DNA of 5,445 nt from NCBI GenBank assembly GCA_009781925.1, contig WQUU01000123.1:1-5445 (forward strand). The letters are read 5' to 3'. This document shows, in pieces, positions 1-5,178 of the stretch. Source of the DNA: Bacillota bacterium (GTDB lineage: Bacteria > Bacillota > Clostridia > Oscillospirales > Oscillospiraceae). Under the pieces are notes generated by a model. That model worked only from the letters and a program-made list of their open reading frames with translations, did no database searches and had not been told where the DNA came from. Positions within the stretch are counted from its first letter, which is position 1; each line of letters starts with the position of its first letter. The position numbers and the translations under genes are program-made.

Positions 1-38
1 CTGAACGCGGTAGCGGGGCGGGGGGAGATTGAAGAAAC

Positions 39-66
39 AGCCCGCCATCTGTTATGATAGCGGGCT
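39..66 (-). terminator. Hairpin terminator of the VOC-fold gene, possibly bidirectional
   Basis: A 7-bp GC-rich stem (AGCCCGC at 39-45 with GCGGGCT at 60-66) is extended inward by ATC/GAT after one mismatch, leaving a 6-base loop. Read on the minus strand it lies 22 bases past the stop of the 89-505 gene and is followed by the T-rich GTTTCTTC, as expected of an intrinsic terminator. On the plus strand ATTT follows, so it could also stop transcripts entering from the left. One plus-strand frame entering from the window edge stops at 30-32 and might be the tail of a convergent gene, but about nine codons are too few to call. Confidence 0.6.
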
Positions 67-88
67 ATTTCATCCCATTTTAGACGCT

Positions 89-505
89 TTACCGCGCGTA
101 CTGCAAAATCTGCCAGACCACGCCAAATTTGTCCCGTACCATGCCGTAGCACTCGCTGAAGAAGGTCTTTTGGAGCTCCATATAGACCTCGCCGCCCTCT
201 TTCAGCCCGTTGAAGATTCTTGCGGTCTCGTCCGCGCTCTCCGTGCTGAGGGTCGGGCTGACGTTGTTGCCCACGAAAAGCGGCGAATCGGAGGGCATAT
301 CCATCAGCATCACGCAGACGCCGCCGATCATGACATCGGCGTACATGATCTTATCCCGGTCGGCCTCCGCCACGGAGAAATCGGAATTGGGCGGCGTGTC
401 ACCGTAGGTCATGAGGTTTTTGACCTCCGACTGGAATACTTTGGCGTAGAACTCCCCCGCCTCGCGGCAGTTGCCGTCAAAATTGAGAAATAACTCGAGT
501 TGCAT
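89..505 (-). CDS. PhnB-like VOC (glyoxalase/bleomycin-resistance fold) family protein
   Basis: The 138-residue product matches the PhnB / 3-demethylubiquinone-methyltransferase-like branch of the vicinal oxygen chelate superfamily (COG2764, PF06983). These are small cytosolic proteins of about 140 residues made of two beta-alpha-beta-beta-beta modules. Visible hallmarks are the opening FLNFDGNCREAGEFY (residues 6-20), a middle strand rich in V/M (YADVMIGGVCVMLMDM) and the closing DKFGVVWQI (125-133). No substrate can be assigned, because most family members are uncharacterised. The name that refers to ubiquinone methylation is historical and should not be taken as function. The ATG at 505-503 is preceded by AGGAG (517-513) with a 7-base spacer, which fixes the start. 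The gene is monocistronic as far as visible, with its own promoter and terminator, and divergent from galE. Confidence 0.9.
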   Translation of the reverse strand: MQLELFLNFDGNCREAGEFYAKVFQSEVKNLMTYGDTPPNSDFSVAEADRDKIMYADVMIGGVCVMLMDMPSDSPLFVGNNVSPTLSTESADETARIFNGLKEGGEVYMELQKTFFSECYGMVRDKFGVVWQILQYAR

Positions 506-536
506 AAAAATGCTCCTTTGCTTTTAGGGTAGGAAC

Positions 537-565
537 AGTATACCAAAAAATTCAAATAAAAGCAA
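537..565 (-). promoter_or_regulatory. Sigma-A-type promoter of the VOC-fold gene
   Basis: Read on the minus strand, TTGCTT (565-560) and TATACT (542-537) are separated by exactly 17 bases. The -10 element lies about 30 bases before the ATG, which leaves a short leader containing AGGAG. It is divergent from the galE promoter, and the two -35 elements are about 38 bp apart, so the promoters do not overlap. Confidence 0.7.
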
Positions 566-603
566 CGCTTCGGACAAATTTAAACTGGTGTCTGCGGCGG
601 CGC

Positions 604-632
604 TTGCAAATATCCGTACCGGGCTGTATAAT
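604..632 (+). promoter_or_regulatory. Sigma-A-type promoter of galE
   Basis: TTGCAA (604-609) and a perfect TATAAT (627-632) are separated by 17 bases. Transcription would begin near 639, giving a leader of roughly 27 bases that carries the galE ribosome binding site. This also argues against a galE start at the in-frame ATG at 588, which lies upstream of the promoter. Confidence 0.8.
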
Positions 633-652
633 ATTTCCCAAATACGGATCAT

Positions 653-657
653 GGAGG
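653..657 (+). promoter_or_regulatory. Ribosome binding site that fixes the galE start
   Basis: GGAGG ends 8 bases before the ATG at 666. From there the protein opens directly with the Rossmann strand MSILVTGGAGYIG, the usual N-terminus of GalE. The ATG at 651 overlaps this site and is in frame, but has no site of its own and would add five residues. Confidence 0.85.
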
Positions 658-665
658 TGTACACA

Positions 666-1637
666 ATGTCCATTCTCGTCACCGGCGGGGCCGGATACAT
701 CGGTTCACACTGCGTCAAAGCGCTGCTCCGGCGGGGGGACGACGCCGTCATCATCGACAACCTCGGCCGCGGGCACAGGGAGGCCGTTCTGGGCGGTAGA
801 TTCTATGAGGGCGATTTGGGTGACCGGGTCTTTTTGGAAGGCGTGTTCCAAAAAGAGCGTATCGACGCCGTATTCCACTTCGCGGCCCTGTCCCTGGTGG
901 GGGAGAGCGTGGAGACGCCGGAGCTCTATTTCTCGAACAACGTGGGCGCGGGACTCACGCTCATCGAGACGGCGCTCAAATTCGGAAAGCCAACCATCGT
1001 GTTTTCCTCCACCGCCGCCGTGTACGGCGAGCCCACCCGAGTGCCGATCGAGGAGGACGACCCGCAGATCCCAAAGAACCCCTACGGCGAGAGCAAGCAG
1101 TGTGTGGAGCGCATCCTGCAAGACTGCGCGGCGGCGCACGGGCTCAAGTACGCGGCGCTGCGCTACTTCAACGTCGCCGGGGCCGACGCGGACGCTGAGA
1201 TCGGCGAGGCCCACGAGCCGGAGACCCACCTGATCCCCTGTATCCTGCAGGCGGCGCAGGAAAACCGGCCCGTAAGACTCTTCGGCACGGACTATCCGAC
1301 CCCGGACGGCACCTGTATCCGGGACTACATCGACGTGGGGGATCTGATTGACGCCCACCTGCTGGCGCTGGACTACCTGAAAAACGGCGGCGAGCCGACG
1401 GCCTTCAACCTCGGCAGCGGGAAGGGTTTTTCGAATCTGGAGATCATCAACGCGGCCCGGGCCGTGACGGGGATCGACATCCAAGTGCAGAACGAGCCGC
1501 GCCGGGCGGGCGACCCCGCCGTGCTCCTGGCGTCCAGCCAGAAGGCCATGGACGTCCTGGGCTGGCGGCCCAGGTACACGGACATCGAGGAGATTATAAG
1601 GACAGCCTGGAACTGGAGTTTAAAGAGAAGGTATTAA
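666..1637 (+). CDS. galE: UDP-glucose 4-epimerase
   Basis: GalE interconverts UDP-glucose and UDP-galactose in the cytosol using tightly bound NAD. It serves the Leloir pathway and supplies UDP-galactose for surface polysaccharides. The 323-residue length is normal for this extended short-chain dehydrogenase/reductase. The NAD-binding GxxGxxG is TGGAGYIGSH (G7, G10, G13), the acidic end of strand 2 is D31-N32, and D50 lies in GDLGD. HFAAL is at 71-75, and the catalytic set is T116 (in SSTAAVYG, at the position of the usual Ser) with Y140-x-x-x-K144 (NPYGESK). The substrate half shows LRYFNVAGA and the GTDYPTPDGTCIRDYIDV block typical of true GalE enzymes. No other galactose genes adjoin it here, so a role in glycan precursor supply is as likely as galactose catabolism. 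UDP-N-acetylhexosamine epimerase activity cannot be excluded from sequence alone. The next gene starts within 20 bases, which suggests co-transcription. Confidence 0.97.
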   Translation: MSILVTGGAGYIGSHCVKALLRRGDDAVIIDNLGRGHREAVLGGRFYEGDLGDRVFLEGVFQKERIDAVFHFAALSLVGESVETPELYFSNNVGAGLTLIETALKFGKPTIVFSSTAAVYGEPTRVPIEEDDPQIPKNPYGESKQCVERILQDCAAAHGLKYAALRYFNVAGADADAEIGEAHEPETHLIPCILQAAQENRPVRLFGTDYPTPDGTCIRDYIDVGDLIDAHLLALDYLKNGGEPTAFNLGSGKGFSNLEIINAARAVTGIDIQVQNEPRRAGDPAVLLASSQKAMDVLGWRPRYTDIEEIIRTAWNWSLKRRY

Positions 1638-1641
1638 AATT

Positions 1642-2232
1642 ATGGTTGGAGGTAATATGGACTTAGCAGCTCAAATAGAGCGGCTGGCTCAAATATTGGC
1701 GCGAAACGAAGCTCTGTATCGCGTCATCGTACAGGCAAGCGGCCTTGGTCTCAAAAACTATTACATCGGCGCCGGGTGCATCGCCCAAACCGTTTGGAAT
1801 GATTTGAGCGGGCTTCCCTTGGCGCATGGGATTTCCGATATTGATTTCGTCTACTATGACGATTCTGATTTGTCCTCCGGCGCGGAGGCGGAAACCGTCA
1901 GGCGAATCGCCGCGCGGATCGGGCCGTGCGGAATAAAACTTGATATCAAAAATGAGGCGCGGGTGCATCTTTGGTATAAAGAACATTTCGGCTATGAGAT
2001 AAAACCGTATGAATCCATCGAACACGCGATCAACACGTGGCCGACAACGGCGACCGCCGTCGGCGTCCGTCTGGAGGATTCCGCGCTGAAGGTGTATGCC
2101 CCCTTTGGGCTGGACGATTTGTTTGGGATGATCGTAAGGGCGAACAAAGCGCAGATCACAGAGGAGATTTACCTGCGAAAAGTTCAAAAATGGAGCGCGA
2201 AATGGCCGGAGCTGACGATCATTCCGTGGTGA
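1642..2232 (+). CDS. Nucleotidyltransferase-fold family protein (COG3575/PF06042 type)
   Basis: This resembles the NTP_transf_6 family (PF06042, COG3575), uncharacterised bacterial proteins of about 180-200 residues with a minimal nucleotidyltransferase fold. Counting from the ATG at 1657, the features are the YYIGAGCIAQTVWN block (residues 35-48), the metal-binding pattern SDIDFVYYDD with D61 and D63, the strand RVHLWYKEHFGY, and the closing KWSAKWPELTIIPW, all typical of the family. Substrate and role are unknown. Two in-frame starts compete. The ATG at 1642 has AGAAGG 10 bases upstream and gives 196 residues. The ATG at 1657 has GGAGG only 4 bases upstream and gives 191. I report the longer form. 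The gene begins 4 or 19 bases after galE, so it is probably co-transcribed. Its codon use (many AAA, TAT, GAT, ATT) is clearly more AT-rich than galE and the peptidase gene, hinting at separate acquisition. Confidence 0.88.
   Translation: MVGGNMDLAAQIERLAQILARNEALYRVIVQASGLGLKNYYIGAGCIAQTVWNDLSGLPLAHGISDIDFVYYDDSDLSSGAEAETVRRIAARIGPCGIKLDIKNEARVHLWYKEHFGYEIKPYESIEHAINTWPTTATAVGVRLEDSALKVYAPFGLDDLFGMIVRANKAQITEEIYLRKVQKWSAKWPELTIIPW
1648..1652 (+). promoter_or_regulatory. Possible ribosome binding site for the alternative start at 1657
   Basis: GGAGG lies 4 bases before the ATG at 1657, closer than the usual 5-9. It sits inside the reading frame if translation starts at 1642. It is the stronger site by sequence and the weaker one by spacing, so the start of this gene remains open. 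Confidence 0.45.
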
Positions 2233-2278
2233 GCTCGGACTGCAGCATAGATAAAAACAACGGAGTTGAATCCATTCC

Positions 2279-3529
2279 ATGTATGACAAACTGACCCTGC
2301 AAAACGGCGTGCGCATTCTGACCGAACCCATGCCTGACCGGCGCTCCGCCGCCCTTGGACTCTGGGTCGGCGCGGGTTCCCGCGCCGAGGCCCCGGCGGA
2401 GCACGGCGCGGCGCATTTCATCGAGCACATGCTGTTTAAGGGCACGCAATCCAGGAGCGCGGCGGACTTGGCCTCGGCCATGGACGGCGTCGGCGGCCAG
2501 GTCAACGCCTTCACTACCCGGGAGAAGACCTGCTTTTATGCCCGGGTGCTGGACACGCACCTTGAGCTCGCCATCGACCTGCTGACGGACATGTTCTTCT
2601 GCTCCCGCTTCGACGAAGCCGATGTGCAGTCCGAGCGTGGCGTCATCGGCGAGGAGATCGGCATGTACGAGGACACGCCGGACGATCTGGTGGTGGAGCG
2701 GGCGGTGGAGCGAAGTCTGACCGGTTCTCTGTCCCATTCGGTGCTGGGGAGCAGACGGAGTTTGGCGGGCCTGAGCCCGGAGGGTTTAAAAGCCTTCATG
2801 GGCCGATACTACACCCCGGATCGGACGGTGATCGCTCTCTGCGGCAGCTTCTGTGAGGCACATGTCCGGCGGCTGGCCGAGATTTTTGACCGGATGAAAC
2901 CCGGGGACGCCCCGGAACCGAAGCCCTCCCATTTTCGCCCGGTGTTTCTCACAAAGCGCAGGGCCACGGAGCAGAACCACATCTGTTTGGCTTTTCAAGC
3001 GTTGCCGGCGAACAGCGAGACGCGCTTCGCCATGCAGTTTTTGAGCTCCGTTTTGGGCGGCGGCGTCAGTTCCCGGCTGTTCCAGACGGTGCGGGAAAAA
3101 TACGGGCTATGCTACGCCATCTCGGATTTTCTGGTGAATTTCAACGAGGTGGGCGTTTACGGCGTCTCCGCCGCCCTGGGGCGTGAGACGGAGCTCAAAG
3201 CGCTGCGCCTCATTTTGGACGAACTCAGGCGGCTCGCGGAGGACGGCGTCACACCGGAGGAGCTCAGCCGGGCGCGGGAGCAGGTGAAATCCTCTCTGGC
3301 GCTCTCCATGGAGTCCACCTCGGCGGTGATGAACAAGCTGGGCGCGGGGGAACTGGTGCTTGGGCGCAGCCTGAGTCTGGACGAGCTGCTGGAGCGCTAC
3401 GACGCCGTAACGGCGGAGGAAGTGCTGGATCTGGCGCGTCGGGTACTCGACTTTGACAGCATGACATTTTCCGCCGTGGGCAGGGTGAAGGCGGAAGAGG
3501 AGTACAGGCAGGCAATAGGCGGTTCGTGA
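2279..3529 (+). CDS. M16 family zinc peptidase (pitrilysin/insulinase-like)
   Basis: The 416-residue product is a single-subunit-length M16B peptidase, related to the mitochondrial processing peptidase beta type and to the Bacillus MlpA/YmxG group. The inverted zinc motif HxxEH is HFIEH (H46, E49 catalytic base, H50). The third zinc ligand is E126 in GEEIGMYEDTPDD, at the expected distance of 76 residues from H50. The N-terminal domain also shows the GGQVNAFTTRE segment (72-82). The C-terminal domain has the GGGVSSRLFQTVREKYGLCYAI region that completes the active-site cleft in this family. There is no signal peptide, so it is cytosolic and likely degrades peptides; the natural substrate is unknown. 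The ATG is preceded by GGAG at 2262-2265, with a rather long spacer of 13 bases. It lies 46 bases after the nucleotidyltransferase-fold gene with no terminator between. Relatives often sit near pnp in Bacillota, but pnp is not in this window. Confidence 0.95.
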   Translation: MYDKLTLQNGVRILTEPMPDRRSAALGLWVGAGSRAEAPAEHGAAHFIEHMLFKGTQSRSAADLASAMDGVGGQVNAFTTREKTCFYARVLDTHLELAIDLLTDMFFCSRFDEADVQSERGVIGEEIGMYEDTPDDLVVERAVERSLTGSLSHSVLGSRRSLAGLSPEGLKAFMGRYYTPDRTVIALCGSFCEAHVRRLAEIFDRMKPGDAPEPKPSHFRPVFLTKRRATEQNHICLAFQALPANSETRFAMQFLSSVLGGGVSSRLFQTVREKYGLCYAISDFLVNFNEVGVYGVSAALGRETELKALRLILDELRRLAEDGVTPEELSRAREQVKSSLALSMESTSAVMNKLGAGELVLGRSLSLDELLERYDAVTAEEVLDLARRVLDFDSMTFSAVGRVKAEEEYRQAIGGS

Positions 3530-3557
3530 ATTGCGAACAGAGGGGAGAAGGCCGTAT

Positions 3558-3626
3558 ATGAAAGATACAGCTTTACTGATTATCGACATGCAAGCTGTAA
3601 TCGAGCAGATGGATCGCAGCAAATAA
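3558..3626 (+). pseudogene. N-terminal remnant of an isochorismatase-family hydrolase gene
   Basis: A 22-codon frame, MKDTALLIIDMQAVIEQMDR plus SK, starts at an ATG with a strong purine-rich site (AGGGGAGAAGG, 3541-3551) 6 bases upstream. Residues 4-12 (TALLIIDMQ) are the first beta strand of the isochorismatase/cysteine hydrolase family, including the catalytic aspartate (D10). The family needs about 170-200 residues, with a later lysine and catalytic cysteine, and none of these are present. The frame ends at TAA inside the first of three tandem 13-bp repeats, and no other frame downstream resumes the protein before the next promoter. The likely history is a deletion of most of the gene that spared its translation signals. 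It may still be translated into a short peptide as the last frame of the peptidase transcript. Confidence 0.6.
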
Positions 3627-3652
3627 TCACAGCAAATAACCGCAGCAAATAA
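3614..3652 (+). repeat. Three tandem 13-bp repeats (TCGCAGCAAATAA type)
   Basis: Units at 3614-3626 (TCGCAGCAAATAA), 3627-3639 (TCACAGCAAATAA) and 3640-3652 (CCGCAGCAAATAA) differ only at bases 1 and 3. The 13-base period shifts frame at each unit, and every unit contains TAA, so the array closes multiple reading frames. It begins in the last codons of the isochorismatase remnant and ends 3 bases before the -35 element of the next gene, marking the probable deletion junction. Confidence 0.85.
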
Positions 3653-3655
3653 CGC

Positions 3656-3684
3656 TTGCCATTTGTGCAGGCGGTGTGTATAAT
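3656..3684 (+). promoter_or_regulatory. Sigma-A-type promoter of the coiled-coil gene
   Basis: TTGCCA (3656-3661) and a perfect TATAAT (3679-3684) are separated by 17 bases. Transcription would start near 3691, giving a leader of about 17 bases that carries GGGGAGGTGA. The promoter makes the coiled-coil gene independent of the upstream peptidase transcript. Confidence 0.75.
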
Positions 3685-3707
3685 GCTTTTACCGGGGAGG
3701 TGAGCAC

Positions 3708-4238
3708 ATGAACAACGAAGATAAGATACTGGCCATGCTGGAGCGCATGGAGGAACGGCAGCAGAATACTGAATCCGTGCTGGGGCGCATGGAGGAACGA
3801 CAGCAGAATACTGAATCCGTGCTGGGGCGCATGGAGGAACGACAGCAGAATACTGAATCCGTGCTGGGGCGCATGGAGGAACGGCAGCAGAATACTGAAT
3901 CCGTGCTGGCACAGCTTCAGCAAGGGCAAACTGCCCTGCAGGGCGAAGTTTCTTCTATAAACAAGCGCCTGAACGGGATGGACAAACGGCTGGAAAATGT
4001 TGAAGACTCGTTGGCAGAAGTAATAAATTCACAACGAACCGTTGATGAGCGCGTAAACAAAGTTTGGGAATCCCAATTGCGGGTTGAAATGGAGCAATTC
4101 CCTCGAATCACCGCCGCACTGGACGGCAACAAAATGAACGCAGAAAAGAATGCCGAACAGGATCGGCGTATTTCAGCCGTCGAAACCGCGGTTGACGAGC
4201 ACGATATTAGGCTTTTTGCGCTTGAGCAAGTGGGGTAA
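3708..4238 (+). CDS. Small coiled-coil protein with four 14-residue N-terminal repeats
   Basis: The protein has 176 residues and no recognised enzyme domain, signal peptide or membrane segment. After MNNEDKILAMLE come four repeats of RMEERQQNTESVLG (residues 13-26, 27-40, 41-54 and 55-68, the last ending in A). Each repeat is two heptads: an L-x-x-M core pair (L25/M28, L39/M42) alternates with a polar Q-x-x-T pair, so a long coiled coil with a partly polar core is expected. A second heptad region follows (LQQGQTALQGEVSSINKRLNGMDKRLENVEDSLAEV). Next is a segment resembling the C-terminal part of many short Clostridia coiled-coil proteins of unknown function (LRVEMEQFPRITAALDG, then DRRISAVETAVDEHDIRLFALE). 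The ATG has GGGGAGGTGA with GGAGG 7 bases upstream. It has its own promoter and probably its own terminator. I do not recognise a function; a structural or adaptor role is only a guess. Confidence 0.9.
   Translation: MNNEDKILAMLERMEERQQNTESVLGRMEERQQNTESVLGRMEERQQNTESVLGRMEERQQNTESVLAQLQQGQTALQGEVSSINKRLNGMDKRLENVEDSLAEVINSQRTVDERVNKVWESQLRVEMEQFPRITAALDGNKMNAEKNAEQDRRISAVETAVDEHDIRLFALEQVG
3744..3911 (+). repeat. Four 42-bp in-frame tandem repeats
   Basis: Units start at 3744, 3786, 3828 and 3870 and lie wholly within the coiled-coil gene. Units 2 and 3 are identical. Units 1 and 4 have CGG where 2 and 3 have CGA (third bases 3758, 3800, 3842, 3884), and unit 4 ends GCA instead of GGG. Near identity even at silent sites points to recent expansion or ongoing homogenisation. 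Because 42 is divisible by 3, gain or loss of a unit only lengthens or shortens the coil. Confidence 0.95.
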
Positions 4239-4279
4239 CAGGGAGAGCGGGCGAAAGAGGAGTAGTCGTCCGCAGGCAA

Positions 4280-4338
4280 ATATACGAAAAGAAGGTTCGA
4301 AGCAGTTTAACGGCGCTTCGAACCTTCTTTTCGTATAT
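4280..4338. terminator. Perfect 24-bp inverted repeat, probable bidirectional terminator
   Basis: The left arm 4280-4303 and right arm 4315-4338 are exact reverse complements, with an 11-base loop. The inner core (GAAGGTTCGAAGC with GCTTCGAACCTTC) is preceded by AAAA and followed by TTTT, so it reads as a stem plus T-run on either strand. It starts 41 bases after the coiled-coil stop on the plus strand and ends 3 bases from the stop of the convergent nitroreductase gene, the expected site for a shared terminator. Confidence 0.85.
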
Positions 4339-4341
4339 ATT

Positions 4342-5067
4342 CTATTCCGCCCAGCGCCAGCCATCTTTCCCAGCGCCCAACTCGAAGTTACACTTGACGA
4401 TGCCCAGATTGATCTTGCCCCAAGAGCCGCCGGAGCTTGCCGTAACGCTGCCATCCGCGTTCAGCGTGAAGCGGAATTTCTGCTGGTTCATGGCCGTGGG
4501 AGCCTTTTGCGCGGCCTCCATGCCGCGCCGGAACCAATCCGGCATCTCCCCGCTGACTTTGCACAGGGCCTCGATGGGTTTGGATTTGTGGGGCGCGCCC
4601 TCCGTCTGGCCGTAGCCGAGGGCGATCACCAGGAGCAGCTTTTCGCCGGCATCTATCTCCGCCTGAACCTTCCGCTTGCTGTAGGTGCCCGCGACCCAGC
4701 AGGTGTTCAGACCCAGAGTCTGGGCGATGAGGACGAGCTTTTGACCGTAGTAGCCGCATTTTTCCGCCAGATTGGCGTCGTCTTTGCCGACCAGCGCCAG
4801 ATAATTCCGGGCGTTCACAAACTTGCCGTACTTGGGGATCAAGCCGCCGAAGGGCTCCCCATCGTCCCGCACGAGCTGGATGTGTAAGCCGCTCTCGGCG
4901 TTCGCCGCGGTGACAGAGGCCAGCAGGCGCTCCAAGACCTCGCCTTCGATGGGCCGCTCCGTATAGGCGCGCACGGAATGGCGCGCGTCGATCGCCTCGC
5001 ATAGTTCCGTAAAAATTCCCCCTTGATCGAAATTATGTTTTGTCGTCCTTAAATTATGTTTTGTCAT
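4342..5067 (-). CDS. Nitroreductase family protein, TM1586 type
   Basis: The product matches the TM1586-like nitroreductase family (PF14512), FMN-dependent oxidoreductases that are cytosolic and act on poorly defined electron acceptors. The first FMN-contact motif is ARHSVRAY (residues 28-35, with R29, S31 and R33). It is followed by YGKFVNARNYLALVG, EKCGYYGQKLVLIAQTLGLN, TCWVAGTYSK and VIALGYG. The second motif, APTAMNQQKFRF, sits in the C-terminal half, as is typical for this two-lobed subfamily. It ends in the GIVKCNFELGA block. Length is 241 residues from the ATG at 5067, but residues 1-19 (MTKHNLRTTKHNFDQGGIF) look unlike the family and are encoded by repeat-derived DNA. The natural N-terminus should be near ELCEAIDARHSVRAY, where codon 20 is ACG (5010-5008) with AAGGGGG 7 bases upstream. 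The true start is therefore uncertain. A promoter lies at 5207-5179, and the gene is convergent with the coiled-coil gene. Confidence 0.9.
   Translation of the reverse strand: MTKHNLRTTKHNFDQGGIFTELCEAIDARHSVRAYTERPIEGEVLERLLASVTAANAESGLHIQLVRDDGEPFGGLIPKYGKFVNARNYLALVGKDDANLAEKCGYYGQKLVLIAQTLGLNTCWVAGTYSKRKVQAEIDAGEKLLLVIALGYGQTEGAPHKSKPIEALCKVSGEMPDWFRRGMEAAQKAPTAMNQQKFRFTLNADGSVTASSGGSWGKINLGIVKCNFELGAGKDGWRWAE
5018..5024 (-). promoter_or_regulatory. Ribosome binding site in front of an ACG codon (likely ancestral start)
   Basis: On the minus strand AAGGGGG (5024-5018) is followed by the 7-base spacer AATTTTT and then ACG GAA CTA TGC GAG. Replacing ACG by ATG would give MELCEAIDARHSVRAY, a textbook nitroreductase N-terminus. 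No ATG, GTG or TTG lies in frame here, and the only upstream in-frame ATG (5067) has no such site. Confidence 0.6.
5030..5065. repeat. Direct duplication of a 15-bp AT-rich segment at 21-bp offset
   Basis: AAATTATGTTTTGTC occurs at 5030-5044 and again at 5051-5065. In the nitroreductase frame this gives the heptapeptide echo TKHNLRT/TKHNFDQ. The second copy runs into the TGTCA end of the palindromic element, so the duplication probably arose with, or after, insertion of that element. Confidence 0.8.
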
Positions 5068-5169
5068 TCTGAGCGCAGCGAAGAATCTTATAGACCCTTC
5101 GCTACGCTCAGGGTGACAAGAAAAGAAGAATCTTATAGACCCTTCGCTACGCTCCGGGTGACAAGAAAA
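5062..5169. repeat. Palindromic dispersed-type repeat (TGTCATTCTGAGCG family) with partial tandem copy
   Basis: The full element (5062-5118) has 27-base arms (5062-5088 and 5092-5118) and a TAT loop. It begins TGTCATTCTGAGCG and ends CGCTCAGGGTGACA. The arms mismatch at five bases, four of which become G-U pairs in one RNA strand. A 45-bp tandem duplication follows: 5080-5124 and 5125-5169 are identical except A5110/C5155, so the second hairpin lacks most of its left arm. From general knowledge, sequences of the form TGTCATTCTGAGCGnAGCGAAGAATCT recur as non-coding repeats in many bacterial genomes. No transposase is present, so this is REP- or MITE-like. It lies between the nitroreductase promoter and coding region and would be transcribed as a structured leader. 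Confidence 0.85.
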
Positions 5170-5178
5170 ATTTATCTG

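Noticed and set aside
29..493. Long plus-strand frame opposite the VOC-fold gene
   Set aside because: It is antisense to a well-supported family protein, has no good ribosome binding site, and its product resembles no known protein.
588..665. In-frame upstream ATG extending galE by 26 residues
   Set aside because: It lies upstream of the galE promoter and outside the expected transcript, has no ribosome binding site, and would put extra residues before the NAD-binding strand that normally opens GalE.
705..1484. 259-codon minus-strand frame inside galE
   Set aside because: It is a high-GC shadow of galE with low-complexity R/V/L/A-rich composition. All family motifs are on the plus strand.
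3522..3538. Small hairpin GTTCG/CGAAC at the end of the M16 gene as a terminator
   Set aside because: The stem is only 5 bp, it overlaps the stop codon and there is no T-run after it.
3744..3911. Possible CRISPR array
   Set aside because: The 42-bp units are contiguous with no unique spacers and form an intact reading frame.
3580..3929. Minus-strand frames with repetitive QHGFSILL/ARIQYSA-type peptides
   Set aside because: They are reverse translations of the 42-bp repeats in the coiled-coil gene. The plus strand has a promoter, a ribosome binding site and a sensible heptad protein.
4280..4340. tRNA-like GGTTCGAA (T-loop consensus) in both orientations
   Set aside because: The sequence belongs to a simple perfect hairpin. 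No cloverleaf, anticodon arm or acceptor stem can be drawn around it.
4150..4887. Long plus-strand frame overlapping the coiled-coil gene end and the nitroreductase gene
   Set aside because: It runs through the convergent terminator and antisense to clear nitroreductase motifs, and has no ribosome binding site.
5030..5065. Target-site duplication of the palindromic element
   Set aside because: Both copies of the 15-mer are on the same side of the element; no matching copy is found at its other end near 5164-5185.
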